64,000 bases of DNA from Mycolicibacterium gilvum (GTDB lineage: Bacteria; Actinomycetota; Actinomycetes; Mycobacteriales; Mycobacteriaceae): positions 682,001-746,000 of the forward strand of contig NZ_UGQM01000001.1 in the NCBI RefSeq assembly GCF_900454025.1. The letters run 5' to 3'. Position 1 is the first letter of the stretch. Every line of letters begins with the position of its first letter. The notes beneath the pieces were generated by a model. It had not been told where the DNA came from. It saw only the letters and a program-made list of their open reading frames with translations, and made no database searches. This document shows, piece by piece, positions 44,787-53,412 of this stretch. A program made the translations under genes and the position numbers.

Positions 44787-45161
44787 TGATCATCAAAGAC
44801 AGCGGCTTCGACGAAATCGACCGGGCCGTCCGACGACGCACCTTCGGCACGTTATCGACAATGGACCGACGGGGAGCACCTCACGCCACCGCCGTGATCT
44901 ACGCCGTGTCACCGCCCGATCAGCCGTTGACGCTCTTCGTCACCACCAGAAGCACCACAGCCAAAGTGCACCACATCCGCAAGCATCCGGAAGTGGCGTT
45001 CGTCATCCCAGTGCCTCACCGGCTACCCGTGTTCCCACCGAGCGCCGTCCAATTTCAGGGTTTAGCAACGATATTGGAGGCTAACGACACCGCTGCAATC
45101 GGCGCCTTTCAAAAATCATGGTTCCATCGTCGGATCCTTGCTGCAGAACAGCGCATAGTCA
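44786..45161 (+). pseudogene. PPOX-like flavin/heme split-barrel protein, 5' part
   Basis: GTG 44786 overlaps the SHOCT stop. The protein (IDRAVRRRTFGTLSTMDRRGAPHATAVIYAV, TLFVTTRSTTAKVHHIRKHPEVAFVIPVP, VQFQGLATILE) has the beta-barrel pattern of pyridoxamine-5'-phosphate-oxidase-like proteins. IS256 copy 2 cuts it after the 8-bp target CATAGTCA (45154-45161); the rest is at 47967-48114. Rejoined, the gene would encode about 170 residues. Confidence 0.75.
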
Positions 45162-45218
45162 GGTCAAGTCCAGGGACGTGGTGTACGACGTCGTCGTGTG
45201 ATTCTTCGAGGTGATGGT

Positions 45219-46028
45219 TCAGGCGGTCAGTGTCGCCGGGGTGGCCTCCTGTTCGGTCGGGGTGTCGTTGACTGTGCGTGATTTGCTCAGGACGTCGAGG
45301 CCGAGGTAGCGCCGGGATTCGGCCCATTCGTCGTGTTGTTCGGCCAGGACGGCTCCGACGAGGCGGATGAGGGCGTTGCGGTCGGGGAAGATACCGACGA
45401 CGTCGGTGCGCCGGCGGATTTCCTTGTTGAGCCGTTCCTGGGGATTGTTGGACCAGATCTGGCGCCAGATCTGTTTGGGAAACGCCGTGAACGCCAGCAG
45501 ATCCGGCCGTGCCGCTTCGAGGTGATCGGCGACCGTAGGTAGCTTGTCGTCCAGGGCGTCGATGATCCGGTCATATTGTGCAGCAACGGATTCAGCATCA
45601 GGCTGGTCGAACACAGAGTGCAGCAGGGTGCGCACCCAGGGCCACGACGACTTCGGGGTCACCGCCATCAGGTTGGTCGTGTAGTGGGTTCTGCAGCGCT
45701 GCCACGTCGCACCGGGCAGCGTGGCGCCGATCGCGGCGACAAGCCCGGCATGGGCGTCGCTGGTGACCAGTTTGACCCCCGACAGGCCGCGGGCGGTCAG
45801 AGCCCGCCAGAACGTTAGCCAGCCGGCGCCGTCCTCGGCGGTGGTGACATCGATGCCGAGGATTTCGCGGTAGCCCTCGGCGTTGACCCCGACCGCGATC
45901 AGCGCGTGCACGTTGACGACCCGGCCGCCCTCGCGGACCTTGAGCACCAGGGCGTCGGCAGCGACGAACGTATACGGGCCGGCATCGAGCGGTCGGGTGC
46001 GGAAGGCCTCGACGGCGGCGTCGAGCTC
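45219..46028 (-). pseudogene. C-terminal part of the split IS256 transposase
   Basis: It holds ADALVLKVREGGRVVN through KLVTSDAHAGL to the C-terminus ATPATLTA, the same as copy 1 from residue about 142 onward. The break is within the codons for MAKELDAAV. The N-terminal part is at 47408-47833. Confidence 0.88.
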
Positions 46029-46067
46029 TGACCCGTCCCGGTGAGTCCGGAGACTGCTTTCGTTGAA

Positions 46068-47033
46068 TTACCCTGCCTTTGGTGGGGTGCGTCTGTGATC
46101 GTAGTAGAGCTTCTCGGCGGCTTCGGGGGTGAAGTCGTCGAGGTACTCGTGCGGGCGTTCGGTGTTGAACCAGAGGACCCACTCGGCGGTCGCCAGCTCG
46201 ACCTGGTTGACGTCACGCCACGGGCCTTGCCGGCGGATGAGTTCGTTCTTGAACGACCCGACCGTGGTCTCGGCCAGCGCGTTGTCCAGGGCGTCGCCGA
46301 CCGATCCGACCGAGGGATCCACACCTTCGTCGATGAGCCGCTGGGTGAACGCCACCGACGTGTACTGGCTGCCCGCGTCGCTGTGAGCAATCAACCCGTG
46401 CAGGCTGGTGGTGCCGTCCTGGGCGCGGGTGAAGAAGGCATGCTCGACGGCGTCGAGGACCAGGTCGGTGGTCATCGATCGGGCGGCCCGCCACCCCAGG
46501 ATCCGGCGACTGTATGCGTCGATGACGAACGCCACGTAGACGAACCCCGTCCACGTCGGTACATAGGTAAAGTCGGCTACCCACAATCGATTTGGCGACG
46601 GGGCGTAGAAGCGTCGGTCCACCAGGTCGGGGTAGCGCACGTGACTGTCATCGGCGATGGTGGTCTTGTGCTTGGATCCGTACCGTGCACCCTCCCAACC
46701 GTTTTTGCGCATGATCCGCTCCACTGTGCAGCGGGCGACGTCGTGGCCCTGGCCGCGAAGCCAGATCCACAACTTGCGTGACCCGAGCGTCTGAACGAAC
46801 TTGCCGGTCTTTCTGTCTTCCCTGGCCGTGGTGATGATCTCGACCAACTCGGCATCACGCACCTGCCGTTGCGTCGGAGTCTTGGCGATCCACTCGTAAT
46901 AGGTCGACGGACTGATCGACACACCGTGCTGCGAGAGCACGGCGCACATGGGCTCGACACCCCAGCGCAACCCGGCCCCACCGTCGGGGCCGGCCACCTG
47001 ATGGTCCTTGTGTTCGGCGATGAACCGGATCAC
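46068..47033 (-). CDS. IS3-family OrfB transposase
   Basis: 321 residues. HTH-21 region ([29 protein letters not shown]), then rve motifs NRLWVADFTYVPT (first Asp), [13 protein letters not shown] (second Asp) and [16 protein letters not shown] (Glu). Complete. The start overlaps orfA by four bases. Confidence 0.92.
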   Translation of the reverse strand: MIRFIAEHKDHQVAGPDGGAGLRWGVEPMCAVLSQHGVSISPSTYYEWIAKTPTQRQVRDAELVEIITTAREDRKTGKFVQTLGSRKLWIWLRGQGHDVARCTVERIMRKNGWEGARYGSKHKTTIADDSHVRYPDLVDRRFYAPSPNRLWVADFTYVPTWTGFVYVAFVIDAYSRRILGWRAARSMTTDLVLDAVEHAFFTRAQDGTTSLHGLIAHSDAGSQYTSVAFTQRLIDEGVDPSVGSVGDALDNALAETTVGSFKNELIRRQGPWRDVNQVELATAEWVLWFNTERPHEYLDDFTPEAAEKLYYDHRRTPPKAG

Positions 47034-47353
47034 CGTCTCCCGGGCCGGTCGAGCTCGGCCCCGAAGAAAATCGCCGCTGCTTTCAAGATCTCATTGGCCC
47101 GACGCAGCTCGGCGATCTCTTTGCGCAGCGCCTTGTTCTCCTCGGCCACCTGAGAGGTCACCCCCGGGCGCTGGCCGGTGTCGACTTCCGCGCGGCGGAT
47201 CCAGGTCCGCAACGTCTCGGGTGTGCCGATCCCCAACATGCCCGCGACCGCGGTGATCGCCGCCCACTGCGACGGGTACTGCGGGCGCACCTCAGCGACC
47301 ATGCGCACCGCGCGCTCACGCAGCTCCTCGGGGTACTTGCTGACACGTCCCAT
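47030..47353 (-). CDS. IS3-family OrfA (HTH protein)
   Basis: 107 residues. GRVSKYPEELRERAVRMVAEV leads into the HTH (AGMLGIGTPETLRTWIRRAEVDTG) and a zipper (NKALRKEIAELRRANEILKAAAIFFGAELD). Complete. Confidence 0.88.
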   Translation of the reverse strand: MGRVSKYPEELRERAVRMVAEVRPQYPSQWAAITAVAGMLGIGTPETLRTWIRRAEVDTGQRPGVTSQVAEENKALRKEIAELRRANEILKAAAIFFGAELDRPGRR

Positions 47354-47407
47354 AACTCAGATCCTCCCAAGATCGGAAGTCTCCGGAAACGCCGGGACGG
47401 GTCACTC

Positions 47408-47833
47408 TTTGGCCATCACCGACACCTGCGACTTCGACAGGCTGGTGATGCCGAGGGTTTCGACGAGCTTGTCCATCCGCCGCGTCGAGACACCGAGTAG
47501 GTAGCAGGTGGCGACCACGGTGGTCAGGGCCCGCTCGGCGCGTTTGCGGCGTTCCAGCAGCCAGTCCGGGAAGTAGGAGCCCTGGCGCAGCTTCGGGATC
47601 GCGAGATCTAATGTGCCTGCGCGGGTGTCGAATTGGCGGTGCCGGTAGCCGTTGCGGGAGTTGGTCCGCTCGGTGCTGCGTTCGCCGTAGCTGGCGCCGC
47701 ACAGGGCGTCGGCTTCGGCACCCATCAGGGTGTGGATGAACGTGGCGAGCAGCTCGCGCAGCACGTCGGGATGTGTGGTGGTGAGTCGTTCGGCCAGCAC
47801 GGTGGGCAGGTCGATATTCTGGGCAACGGTCAT
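47408..47833 (-). pseudogene. N-terminal part of the split IS256 transposase
   Basis: It starts MTVAQNIDLPTVLAERLTTT as in copy 1 and runs to SKSQVSVMAKE, where the nested IS3 begins. Upstream leader sequence is the same as copy 1 to the IS end at 47966. Confidence 0.88.
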
Positions 47834-47966
47834 CGCGTGGTTCCTTTGCTCGAGTGACTTTGACGGGTCCCTCGAAGAATCACGCGATGACCCTCAATCA
47901 GTCGGCTACGACACGCCGGTACCGCTAATCAGGTCCGACTCATACACCACTCTGCTGGACGCAACC

Positions 47967-48114
47967 CATAGTCAGCCAGGGCGGTCAAATGTGTTTCATC
48001 GCGATCCAGCCGAACAAAACGATATTCAGTTACGGCATTGGGCTGTCAGCCCTCGACATACTGCGACAACCGCGCCAAGCGGCCGGACAGACACAGCTAC
48101 CCGCAGGTCGATAG
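47967..48114 (+). pseudogene. PPOX-like gene, 3' part
   Basis: With one CATAGTCA removed, the upstream frame AAEQRIV continues as SQGGQMCFIAIQPNKTIFSY and GIGLSALDILRQPRQAAGQT to TAG at 48112. The in-frame join shows the IS256 insertion is the only lesion visible in this gene. Confidence 0.75.
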
Positions 48115-48542
48115 GCGGACAACGTTGCTTGTACCGCGACCGAGTCTTCCAATACTGGCGCGTCATCGAGATGCAAGTGCCAAAAGGGCTGCTAGTTGTC
48201 GTCGCGGATCGCGGCCAGGGCTTACACGTGTGCGCCGCCGGGCGTGCGCTCGTGGTCGTCACGGTGGAGACCTTGCCCTCGCTCGGGTCATCGATGCGTC
48301 GATTACTCCGTCGAGCCCTGGCGTGCAGCTTCGCACGCGAGTCGACGAACCTAAGTACCACCAGCGGCTAGGATGTCCTGCGGCGCGCAGCCGCTATGCA
48401 CTCACGACCGCTGGCAGGACCGGCCTTCACCGAATCTTCAAGAAACCGCTAGCCGAGCCAGAGCGAAGACGTCGAGACTTGTGATGACCAACGACAGGTA
48501 TGACGACGACCGGTGCGCTGGACAGGAAAAGGAGCTTTTAAA
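48115..48542. other. Intergenic, nothing recognised
   Basis: About 430 bases with open frames but no recognisable protein. AGGAG of the DUF305 gene lies at its right end (about 48530). Confidence 0.4.
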
Positions 48543-49259
48543 ATGAAATCGATCCACACAGTGGTGGCGGGGGTGGCCGCCGTGGGTGCACTTTTCGCTG
48601 TCGGGGCCTGTAGCAACACCGCCACTGAACAATCGGGGCCTTCGACGCCCGCAGCCTCCACCTCGATGCCCGCCGGGGCTCAAGCACACAACAACGCCGA
48701 TGCGATGTTCGCCCAGCACATGATTCCGCATCATCAGCAGGCCATCGAGATGAGCGACATAATCCTCGGCAAGCAAGGCATTGACCCGCGGGTCACCGAC
48801 CTTGCCAAGCAAATCAAGGACGCTCAAATGCCCGAAATCGAACAACTCAAGGGCTGGCTTAGTGCCTGGGGGATGCCCACCACGATGCCCCGGATGGACA
48901 TGCCTGGCTCCAGCAACATGCCTGGGATGCCAAGTCATTCGATGCCCAGCGCTAGCGGGACGCCCGGTGACGGCGGTGGAGCCCATCACGGTGACATGCC
49001 CGGTTCCAGCAGCATGCCCGACAACTCGATGATGCCTGGCGGGTCGATGTCGCCCGGCGCAAACAGCATGCCGGGTATGGGAATGATGTCGCAGGCCGAT
49101 ATGGACCGCCTGAAGAACGCGCAAGGCGTAGAAGCCAGCAAATTGTTTCTCACACAAATGATCGCCCATCACCAGGGCGCGATCGATATGGCGCAGAACG
49201 AGGTCGAGAACGGCCAGTACCAGGCGGCGGTGGAGATGGCCAAGTGTCGCCTGCCATGA
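48543..49259 (+). CDS. DUF305 lipoprotein, C-terminus replaced by IS21 sequence
   Basis: 238 codons from ATG 48543 (AGGAG upstream). Lipoprotein signal with lipobox VGAC. Two DUF305 half-repeats carry HMIPHHQQAIEMS and QMIAHHQGAIDMAQ, whose His/Met residues suit copper binding. They are separated by an unusually long Met/Ser/Pro-rich linker (MPGSSNMPGMPSHSMP, MMPGGSMSPGANSMPGMGMM). After EMAK (49244) the IS21 supplies CRLP and a stop. The native end KSITSSQQKEIDTMKSILSS is intact at 51888-51955 and joins in frame once the IS and one CCAAG are removed. Confidence 0.85.
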   Translation: MKSIHTVVAGVAAVGALFAVGACSNTATEQSGPSTPAASTSMPAGAQAHNNADAMFAQHMIPHHQQAIEMSDIILGKQGIDPRVTDLAKQIKDAQMPEIEQLKGWLSAWGMPTTMPRMDMPGSSNMPGMPSHSMPSASGTPGDGGGAHHGDMPGSSSMPDNSMMPGGSMSPGANSMPGMGMMSQADMDRLKNAQGVEASKLFLTQMIAHHQGAIDMAQNEVENGQYQAAVEMAKCRLP

Positions 49260-49404
49260 GGATGGGACCAGTGTGACCTGATTTTTGCCAGGGTGATGGG
49301 ACCACCTGGATTGCCAGTTATGGGACCACCGGCGCGTCGCGTCGGTGGTCTTTTCATTTGTTCGTTCGATCGCCGTGACAGCTCAAGTCACGGAGGTCGC
49401 CGGC

Positions 49405-51027
49405 ATGGCTTTTCGGGAGGTCAGTGTGAACGAGATCAGGGAAGTTCTGCGGGTGTGGCTGGGCGTGGCGGGGTTACCGGCGCCGGGGTACCGGACGATC
49501 GCCGCGCATTGCGGTGTGGATCGCAAAACGGTGCGCCGTTACGTCGAGGCCGCCCACGCGGCCGGTCTGCGCCGCGGCGACGACGCCGGCGCGATCGACG
49601 ACGGTCTGATCGGGATGGTCGCCGAAGCGGTGCGCCCGGTTCGCCCCGATGGTCACGGCGCGGCGTGGGAGCAGTTATTGGGGTTCGAGGATCAGATCAC
49701 CAAGTGGGTGGCCGGCTCTGGTGAGCAGCGGCCGTTGACAGTGACCAAGATCCACACTCTGCTGGGAAGGCAGGGCTGTGTGGTGCCGTATCGGACGTTG
49801 CACCGATTCGCCAGCCAGCGTTGCGGTTTCGGCCGCAAAGATCTCACGGTGCGGGTCGCTGATGGTGATCCCGGGGTGGAGTGCCAGGTCGACTTCGGCT
49901 ATCTGGGGATGCTCACTGACGTCGATGATGGGCGCCGCCGCAAGGTGCATGCGCTGATCTTCACCGCGGTGTACTCCCGGCACATGTTTGTGTGGCTGTC
50001 CTACTCGCAGACTCTGGCCGCGGTGATCGCCGGCTGCGAGGCGGCCTGGGAGTTCTTCGGCGGCGTGTTCGCCGTGCTGATCCCCGACAACCTCAAACCG
50101 GTGATCGCCGCCGCCGATGCGGTCAACCCGCAGTTCAGCCAGGGCTGGCTGGACTACGCCGGGCATGTCGGGTTCCTGACCGACCCGGCGCGGGTGGCCT
50201 CGCCGAAGGACAAGCCGCGAGTGGAACGCGCCGTGCAGTACGTGCGCCGAAACTTCTGGGACGGTGAAACATTCACCAGCCTGGCCCATGCGCAGCAGGC
50301 GGCGACGGTGTGGTGTCGTGACACCGCGGGCACCCGCACACACGGCACCATCTGCGCTCGTCCGCTGGAGGTGTTCACCGCCGAGGAACAGTCCCGGCTG
50401 TTGCCGGTGCCAGGGGTTTATGACGTGCCGGTGTTCAAGACGGTCAAGGTGCACCGCGATTTCCACGCCGAGGTCGCCAAGGCGCTGTATTCGCTGCCCG
50501 AGTGCTGGATCGGTCAGTACCTGGACGTGCGGGCCGACACCGAGTTGGTGAAGTTCTATCGCCGCGGCGTGCTGGTCAAGGTCCATCCTCGCCAGCCGGC
50601 CGGTGGGCGCAGCACCGACCCCGCTGATCTGCCCGAACACAAGACCGGCTACGCGCTGCGCGATGTGACGACATTGATCGCCACCTGCGCCGCGCACGGC
50701 CCCAACGTCGGGATCTACGCCGAACGCATCCTCGATGACCGGCTGCCCTGGACGAAGATGCGCACCGTCTACCGGCTGCTGGGCCTGGTGCGCCGCTACG
50801 GCGCCGACCGGGTCGAACAGGCCTGCGCACTGTCGCTGGATCTTGATGTCGTCTCGGTGAACAAGATCGCCTCCATGCTCGAGCGTGCCACCGAGACCAG
50901 CACACCCGCGCTGCCGAAGGCCGTCCGCCACACCGCCACCCGCTTCGCCCGCGATCCATCCGAATTCAGCTCCACCCCAACACCATTGACCATCATCACG
51001 ACCACCGTTGCCGAGGAGAACCGCTGA
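49405..51027 (+). CDS. istA: IS21-family transposase IstA
   Basis: 540 residues from ATG 49405 (GGAGG eight bases upstream). HTH (YRTIAAHCGVDRKTVRRYVEAAHAAG), rve core with ECQVDFGYLGML (first Asp), VLIPDNLKPVI (second Asp) and KDKPRVERAVQYVRRNFW (Glu), and a C-terminal Mu-like barrel (VAKALYSLPECWIGQYLDVRAD). The next gene starts two bases after its stop. Confidence 0.92.
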   Translation: MAFREVSVNEIREVLRVWLGVAGLPAPGYRTIAAHCGVDRKTVRRYVEAAHAAGLRRGDDAGAIDDGLIGMVAEAVRPVRPDGHGAAWEQLLGFEDQITKWVAGSGEQRPLTVTKIHTLLGRQGCVVPYRTLHRFASQRCGFGRKDLTVRVADGDPGVECQVDFGYLGMLTDVDDGRRRKVHALIFTAVYSRHMFVWLSYSQTLAAVIAGCEAAWEFFGGVFAVLIPDNLKPVIAAADAVNPQFSQGWLDYAGHVGFLTDPARVASPKDKPRVERAVQYVRRNFWDGETFTSLAHAQQAATVWCRDTAGTRTHGTICARPLEVFTAEEQSRLLPVPGVYDVPVFKTVKVHRDFHAEVAKALYSLPECWIGQYLDVRADTELVKFYRRGVLVKVHPRQPAGGRSTDPADLPEHKTGYALRDVTTLIATCAAHGPNVGIYAERILDDRLPWTKMRTVYRLLGLVRRYGADRVEQACALSLDLDVVSVNKIASMLERATETSTPALPKAVRHTATRFARDPSEFSSTPTPLTIITTTVAEENR

Positions 51028-51028
51028 C

Positions 51029-51826
51029 ATGACCACCACCGCCCGTGGCGCCACCGACCCGATCGGCGCTGACCTGCTCCGACTGCTCAAGACCCTCAAA
51101 CTCGGCGCGATGGCCGACACCCTGCCCGAACGCGCCGCTCTGGCCCGCCAACACAAACTCAGTCACATCGGGTTCCTGGAAACGCTGCTGGCCGACGAGG
51201 TCTCCCGACGCGAATCCCGCTCCGCCGCGTTGCGGGCGACCAAAGCCGGACTCGACCCCACCATGCGGTTTGATACCTGGACCGCACACGAGGACCTGCG
51301 CTATGACCGCACCCTGCTGGGGGATCTGACCTCACTGCGGTTCCTCGACGCCGGCCAGTCCGCGATCGTCCTCGGGCCCGTTGGTGTTGGCAAGACGCAT
51401 CTGGCAACAGCATTGGGACACATGGCCATTCGACGCAGACACACCGTAGTCTTCGGCCGGGCCGACAAACTGTTCACCCGACTGCGCGCCGCAAGGCTCG
51501 ACCACACCGTCGACGCCGAGATCCGCCGCCTGGCCGCCGTCGACGTCCTCATCATCGACGACTTCGCGCTACGCCCGCTCGACGCCACCGAAACCAGCGA
51601 CTTCTACGAAATCGTCGTCGAGCGCCACCGCGCCAAGACCACCATCGTGACGTCGAACCGCGAGCCCGCTGAATGGCTGACCATGACCGCCGACACCCTG
51701 CTGGCTCAATCAGCCATCGACCGGCTGACCTCCGCCGCGCACACCCTGGTCATCGAAGGACCGTCCTACCGCCAACGGACCCGGCCCCAGCTTGACCCAG
51801 ACCCCGCCGACGAGCATCCTCAGTAA
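51029..51826 (+). CDS. istB: IS21 helper ATPase IstB
   Basis: 265 residues from ATG 51029. Walker A GPVGVGKTHLATALGH, Walker B VDVLIIDDFAL, and the C-terminal RLTSAAHTLVIEGPSYR. It is an AAA+ protein that remodels target DNA for IstA. GAGGAG lies just upstream within the end of istA. Confidence 0.92.
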   Translation: MTTTARGATDPIGADLLRLLKTLKLGAMADTLPERAALARQHKLSHIGFLETLLADEVSRRESRSAALRATKAGLDPTMRFDTWTAHEDLRYDRTLLGDLTSLRFLDAGQSAIVLGPVGVGKTHLATALGHMAIRRRHTVVFGRADKLFTRLRAARLDHTVDAEIRRLAAVDVLIIDDFALRPLDATETSDFYEIVVERHRAKTTIVTSNREPAEWLTMTADTLLAQSAIDRLTSAAHTLVIEGPSYRQRTRPQLDPDPADEHPQ

Positions 51827-51892
51827 CGCGCCACGGTGGTCCCATCCCCCTGGCAATCAGGTGGTCCCATCACCCTGGCAAGCGACACCAAG

Positions 51893-51955
51893 TCGATCAC
51901 TAGCAGCCAGCAGAAGGAGATCGACACGATGAAGTCGATTCTGTCCTCGCTGTAG
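51893..51955 (+). pseudogene. Detached 3' end of the DUF305 gene
   Basis: It reads SITSSQQKEIDTMKSILSSL then TAG at 51953. It belongs to the gene at 48543; see that entry for the in-frame join. Confidence 0.85.
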
Positions 51956-51970
51956 ACAGAGTCGGACTGC

Positions 51971-52411
51971 ATGGCCGCTCAGAGAAGGACACGCGTGCTG
52001 CTTCTTGCAGCCGCTGCGATATGTGGTGCAACCCTGGTTGTGATCGCCATAAGCACGCGGGGTTTCGGACTCATCAACTCGACAGTCGCGAACGCGTCCG
52101 CGCGTGCGGCACAGGAGCGGTGCGAGCGTGATGTCGTCGCGAGGCTAGCGTCACCATCGACAGCGAGACTTTCCGACATCACCGTGACGAGCACGCAACT
52201 TGATCCGGAGGTGAAAGACTTGTTCTCGTCGTTGGAAGGGGGGCCCCTCTACGGCGTCGACCACTCTCGCATCACCGTTCGGAATGTGGAAGGCATTGTC
52301 GAGGCCCCGAGCGAGGTCGGCGGAACCCTGCACGACCCCTTCGTGTGCCGGGCGTATTTTATCGACGGCAATCTGGCCGACACTCTTGTCGTGTTCGACC
52401 ATGACCACTGA
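51971..52411 (+). CDS. Exported or membrane-anchored protein of unknown function
   Basis: 146 residues. Basic start MAAQRRTRVLLLAAAAICGATLVVIAIST forms a signal or anchor helix. The extracytoplasmic part has two Cys (QERCERDVV and DPFVCRAYF) that could pair, and ends FDHDH. No family recognised. It starts 15 bases after the original DUF305 stop, so it may once have been co-transcribed with DUF305. Confidence 0.55.
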   Translation: MAAQRRTRVLLLAAAAICGATLVVIAISTRGFGLINSTVANASARAAQERCERDVVARLASPSTARLSDITVTSTQLDPEVKDLFSSLEGGPLYGVDHSRITVRNVEGIVEAPSEVGGTLHDPFVCRAYFIDGNLADTLVVFDHDH

Positions 52412-52599
52412 CACCGGTCTGGCTACCCTTCGCGTGCCGACGGCCGAACCCAGTTCGCGCATTAATGCCCTTTGCAACCGCCTGGTGACCGAACACGGCC
52501 GCTGCGCGAGTTGACAACCCCGCCAAATGGAGATCACGCAGTTCGCTGCGCGGACGGACGATTCTGACGCCGAGGGTCTCGAATCCGTTTCCCATCCTC

Positions 52600-52652
52600 T
52601 TGACACTTGCATACCCCCGAGGGGTATAGTACGCAAATACCCCCATGGGGTA
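52600..52652 (+). promoter_or_regulatory. Copper-responsive promoter of the csoR operon with two operators
   Basis: TTGACA (52600-52605) and TATAGT (52625-52630) form a promoter with a 19-base spacer. The palindrome 52611-52627 (ATACCCC CGA GGGGTAT, one extra C) fills the spacer and overlaps the -10. A second one, TACCCCCATGGGGTA, is at 52638-52652 in the leader. CsoR-type repressors bind such ATACCCC/GGGGTAT sites and release them when they bind Cu(I). Confidence 0.85.
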
Positions 52653-52671
52653 AGTGAGAGGAGTCCTAGTC

Positions 52672-52965
52672 GTGGACACGACGGCGCCCGGTTACCTGCA
52701 GTCCAAAGACGGCTATTTGCAGCGGTTGCGCCGCATAGAGGGTCAGGTGCGCGGTGTGGCGAGGATGATCGAGGAAGACGCCTACTGCGTTGACATACTC
52801 ACCCAGATCTCGGCTGCCACCAAGGCGCTGCAATCGGTGGCGTTGATGCTGCTCGACGAACATCTGAACCACTGCGTCAGCCACGCCGTCCAGGAAGGCG
52901 GCGATGCGGCCCAGCAGCGGCTCACCGACGCTTCCGCGGCCATCGCCCGTCTCGTGCGCTCATGA
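52672..52965 (+). CDS. csoR: Copper-sensing repressor CsoR
   Basis: 97 residues from GTG 52672 (AGGAG ten bases upstream; the frame is open to 52654). The all-helical CsoR fold shows YLQRLRRIEGQVRGVARMIEEDAYCVDIL with the first Cys ligand, and LLDEHLNHCVSHAVQEGG with the His and second Cys, giving the C-H-C Cu(I) site. It represses its own operon, including copZ and ctpV. Its TGA overlaps the ATG at 52962 (ATGA). Confidence 0.93.
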   Translation: MDTTAPGYLQSKDGYLQRLRRIEGQVRGVARMIEEDAYCVDILTQISAATKALQSVALMLLDEHLNHCVSHAVQEGGDAAQQRLTDASAAIARLVRS

Positions 52966-53012
52966 ACAGACCCCACCTACTGAACGACCCCTATTACCGA
53001 CGAAATGAGCCG

Positions 53013-53360
53013 ATGAAACCGAATCTCACCTCCTCGGTGCCACTGGCCGAGCCCGCAACCGCCGGATGCGGTTGCTGCGGGCGGCAACAGACTGCTCTAT
53101 CCATCCCAACCACACCCGTGCAGGAGAACGACATGAGTACCACCACCGCCAGCTACCCCGTCACCGGGATGACCTGCGGTCACTGCGTCGGCGCGGTCAC
53201 CGACGAACTCACCGCATTGCCCGGCGTCACCGGTGTGAGCGTGGAGCTGGTGCCCGCAGGCACCTCGACAGTCACCATCACCAGCGACACCCCGCTCGAC
53301 ACCGATGAGGTGCACGCCGCGCTGCACGAGGCCGGCGACTACCACCTGGCCACTTCCTAA
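53013..53360 (+). CDS. copZ: CopZ-like HMA copper chaperone with GCGCC leader
   Basis: 115 residues from ATG 53013. The leader of about 40 residues carries GCGCCG (about residues 18-23); the HMA domain follows with [15 protein letters not shown] (metal loop MTCGHC). Starts are uncertain: ATG 52962 overlaps the csoR stop and could be coupled, while ATG 53133 has the best ribosome site (AGGAG, seven bases) and gives the bare 75-residue domain. Two products are possible. It should deliver Cu(I) to the ATPase encoded next. Confidence 0.82.
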   Translation: MKPNLTSSVPLAEPATAGCGCCGRQQTALSIPTTPVQENDMSTTTASYPVTGMTCGHCVGAVTDELTALPGVTGVSVELVPAGTSTVTITSDTPLDTDEVHAALHEAGDYHLATS

Positions 53361-53412
53361 CCAACACCGCACCGCGCTCCGCAAGCGGGTCGGCTGTAGG
53401 AGACAACAGCAC

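Larger units (their letters stand above)
46029..47404 (-). mobile_element. IS3-family element, type D, nested in IS256
   Basis: 1376 bp. Ends TGACCCGTCCCGG at 46029 and, from 47404 inward, TGACCCGTCCCGG, both continuing to TCCGGAGACT. 3-bp duplication CTC at 46026-46028 and 47405-47407. It contains orfA and orfB. Confidence 0.9.
45162..47966 (-). mobile_element. IS256-family element, copy 2, interrupted by an IS3
   Basis: The same ends as copy 1 (GGTCAAGTCCAG and GGTTGCGTCCAG). 8-bp duplication CATAGTCA at 45154-45161 and 47967-47974. Subtracting the nested IS3 (1376 bp) and its 3-bp duplication gives 1426 bp, exactly the length of copy 1. Both copies encode the same protein where compared, so they are recent. 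Confidence 0.92.
49245..51887 (+). mobile_element. IS21-family element 1
   Basis: Ends TGTCGCCTGCCA at 49245 and, from 51887 inward, TGTCGCTTGCCA. Repeated GATGGGACCA-type subterminal motifs occur at both ends. 5-bp duplication CCAAG at 49240-49244 and 51888-51892. It contains istA and istB. Confidence 0.92.

Noticed and set aside
26871..47966. A composite transposon bounded by the two IS256 copies
   Set aside because: Each IS256 has its own matched 8-bp duplication. A composite unit would show one duplication outside the pair.
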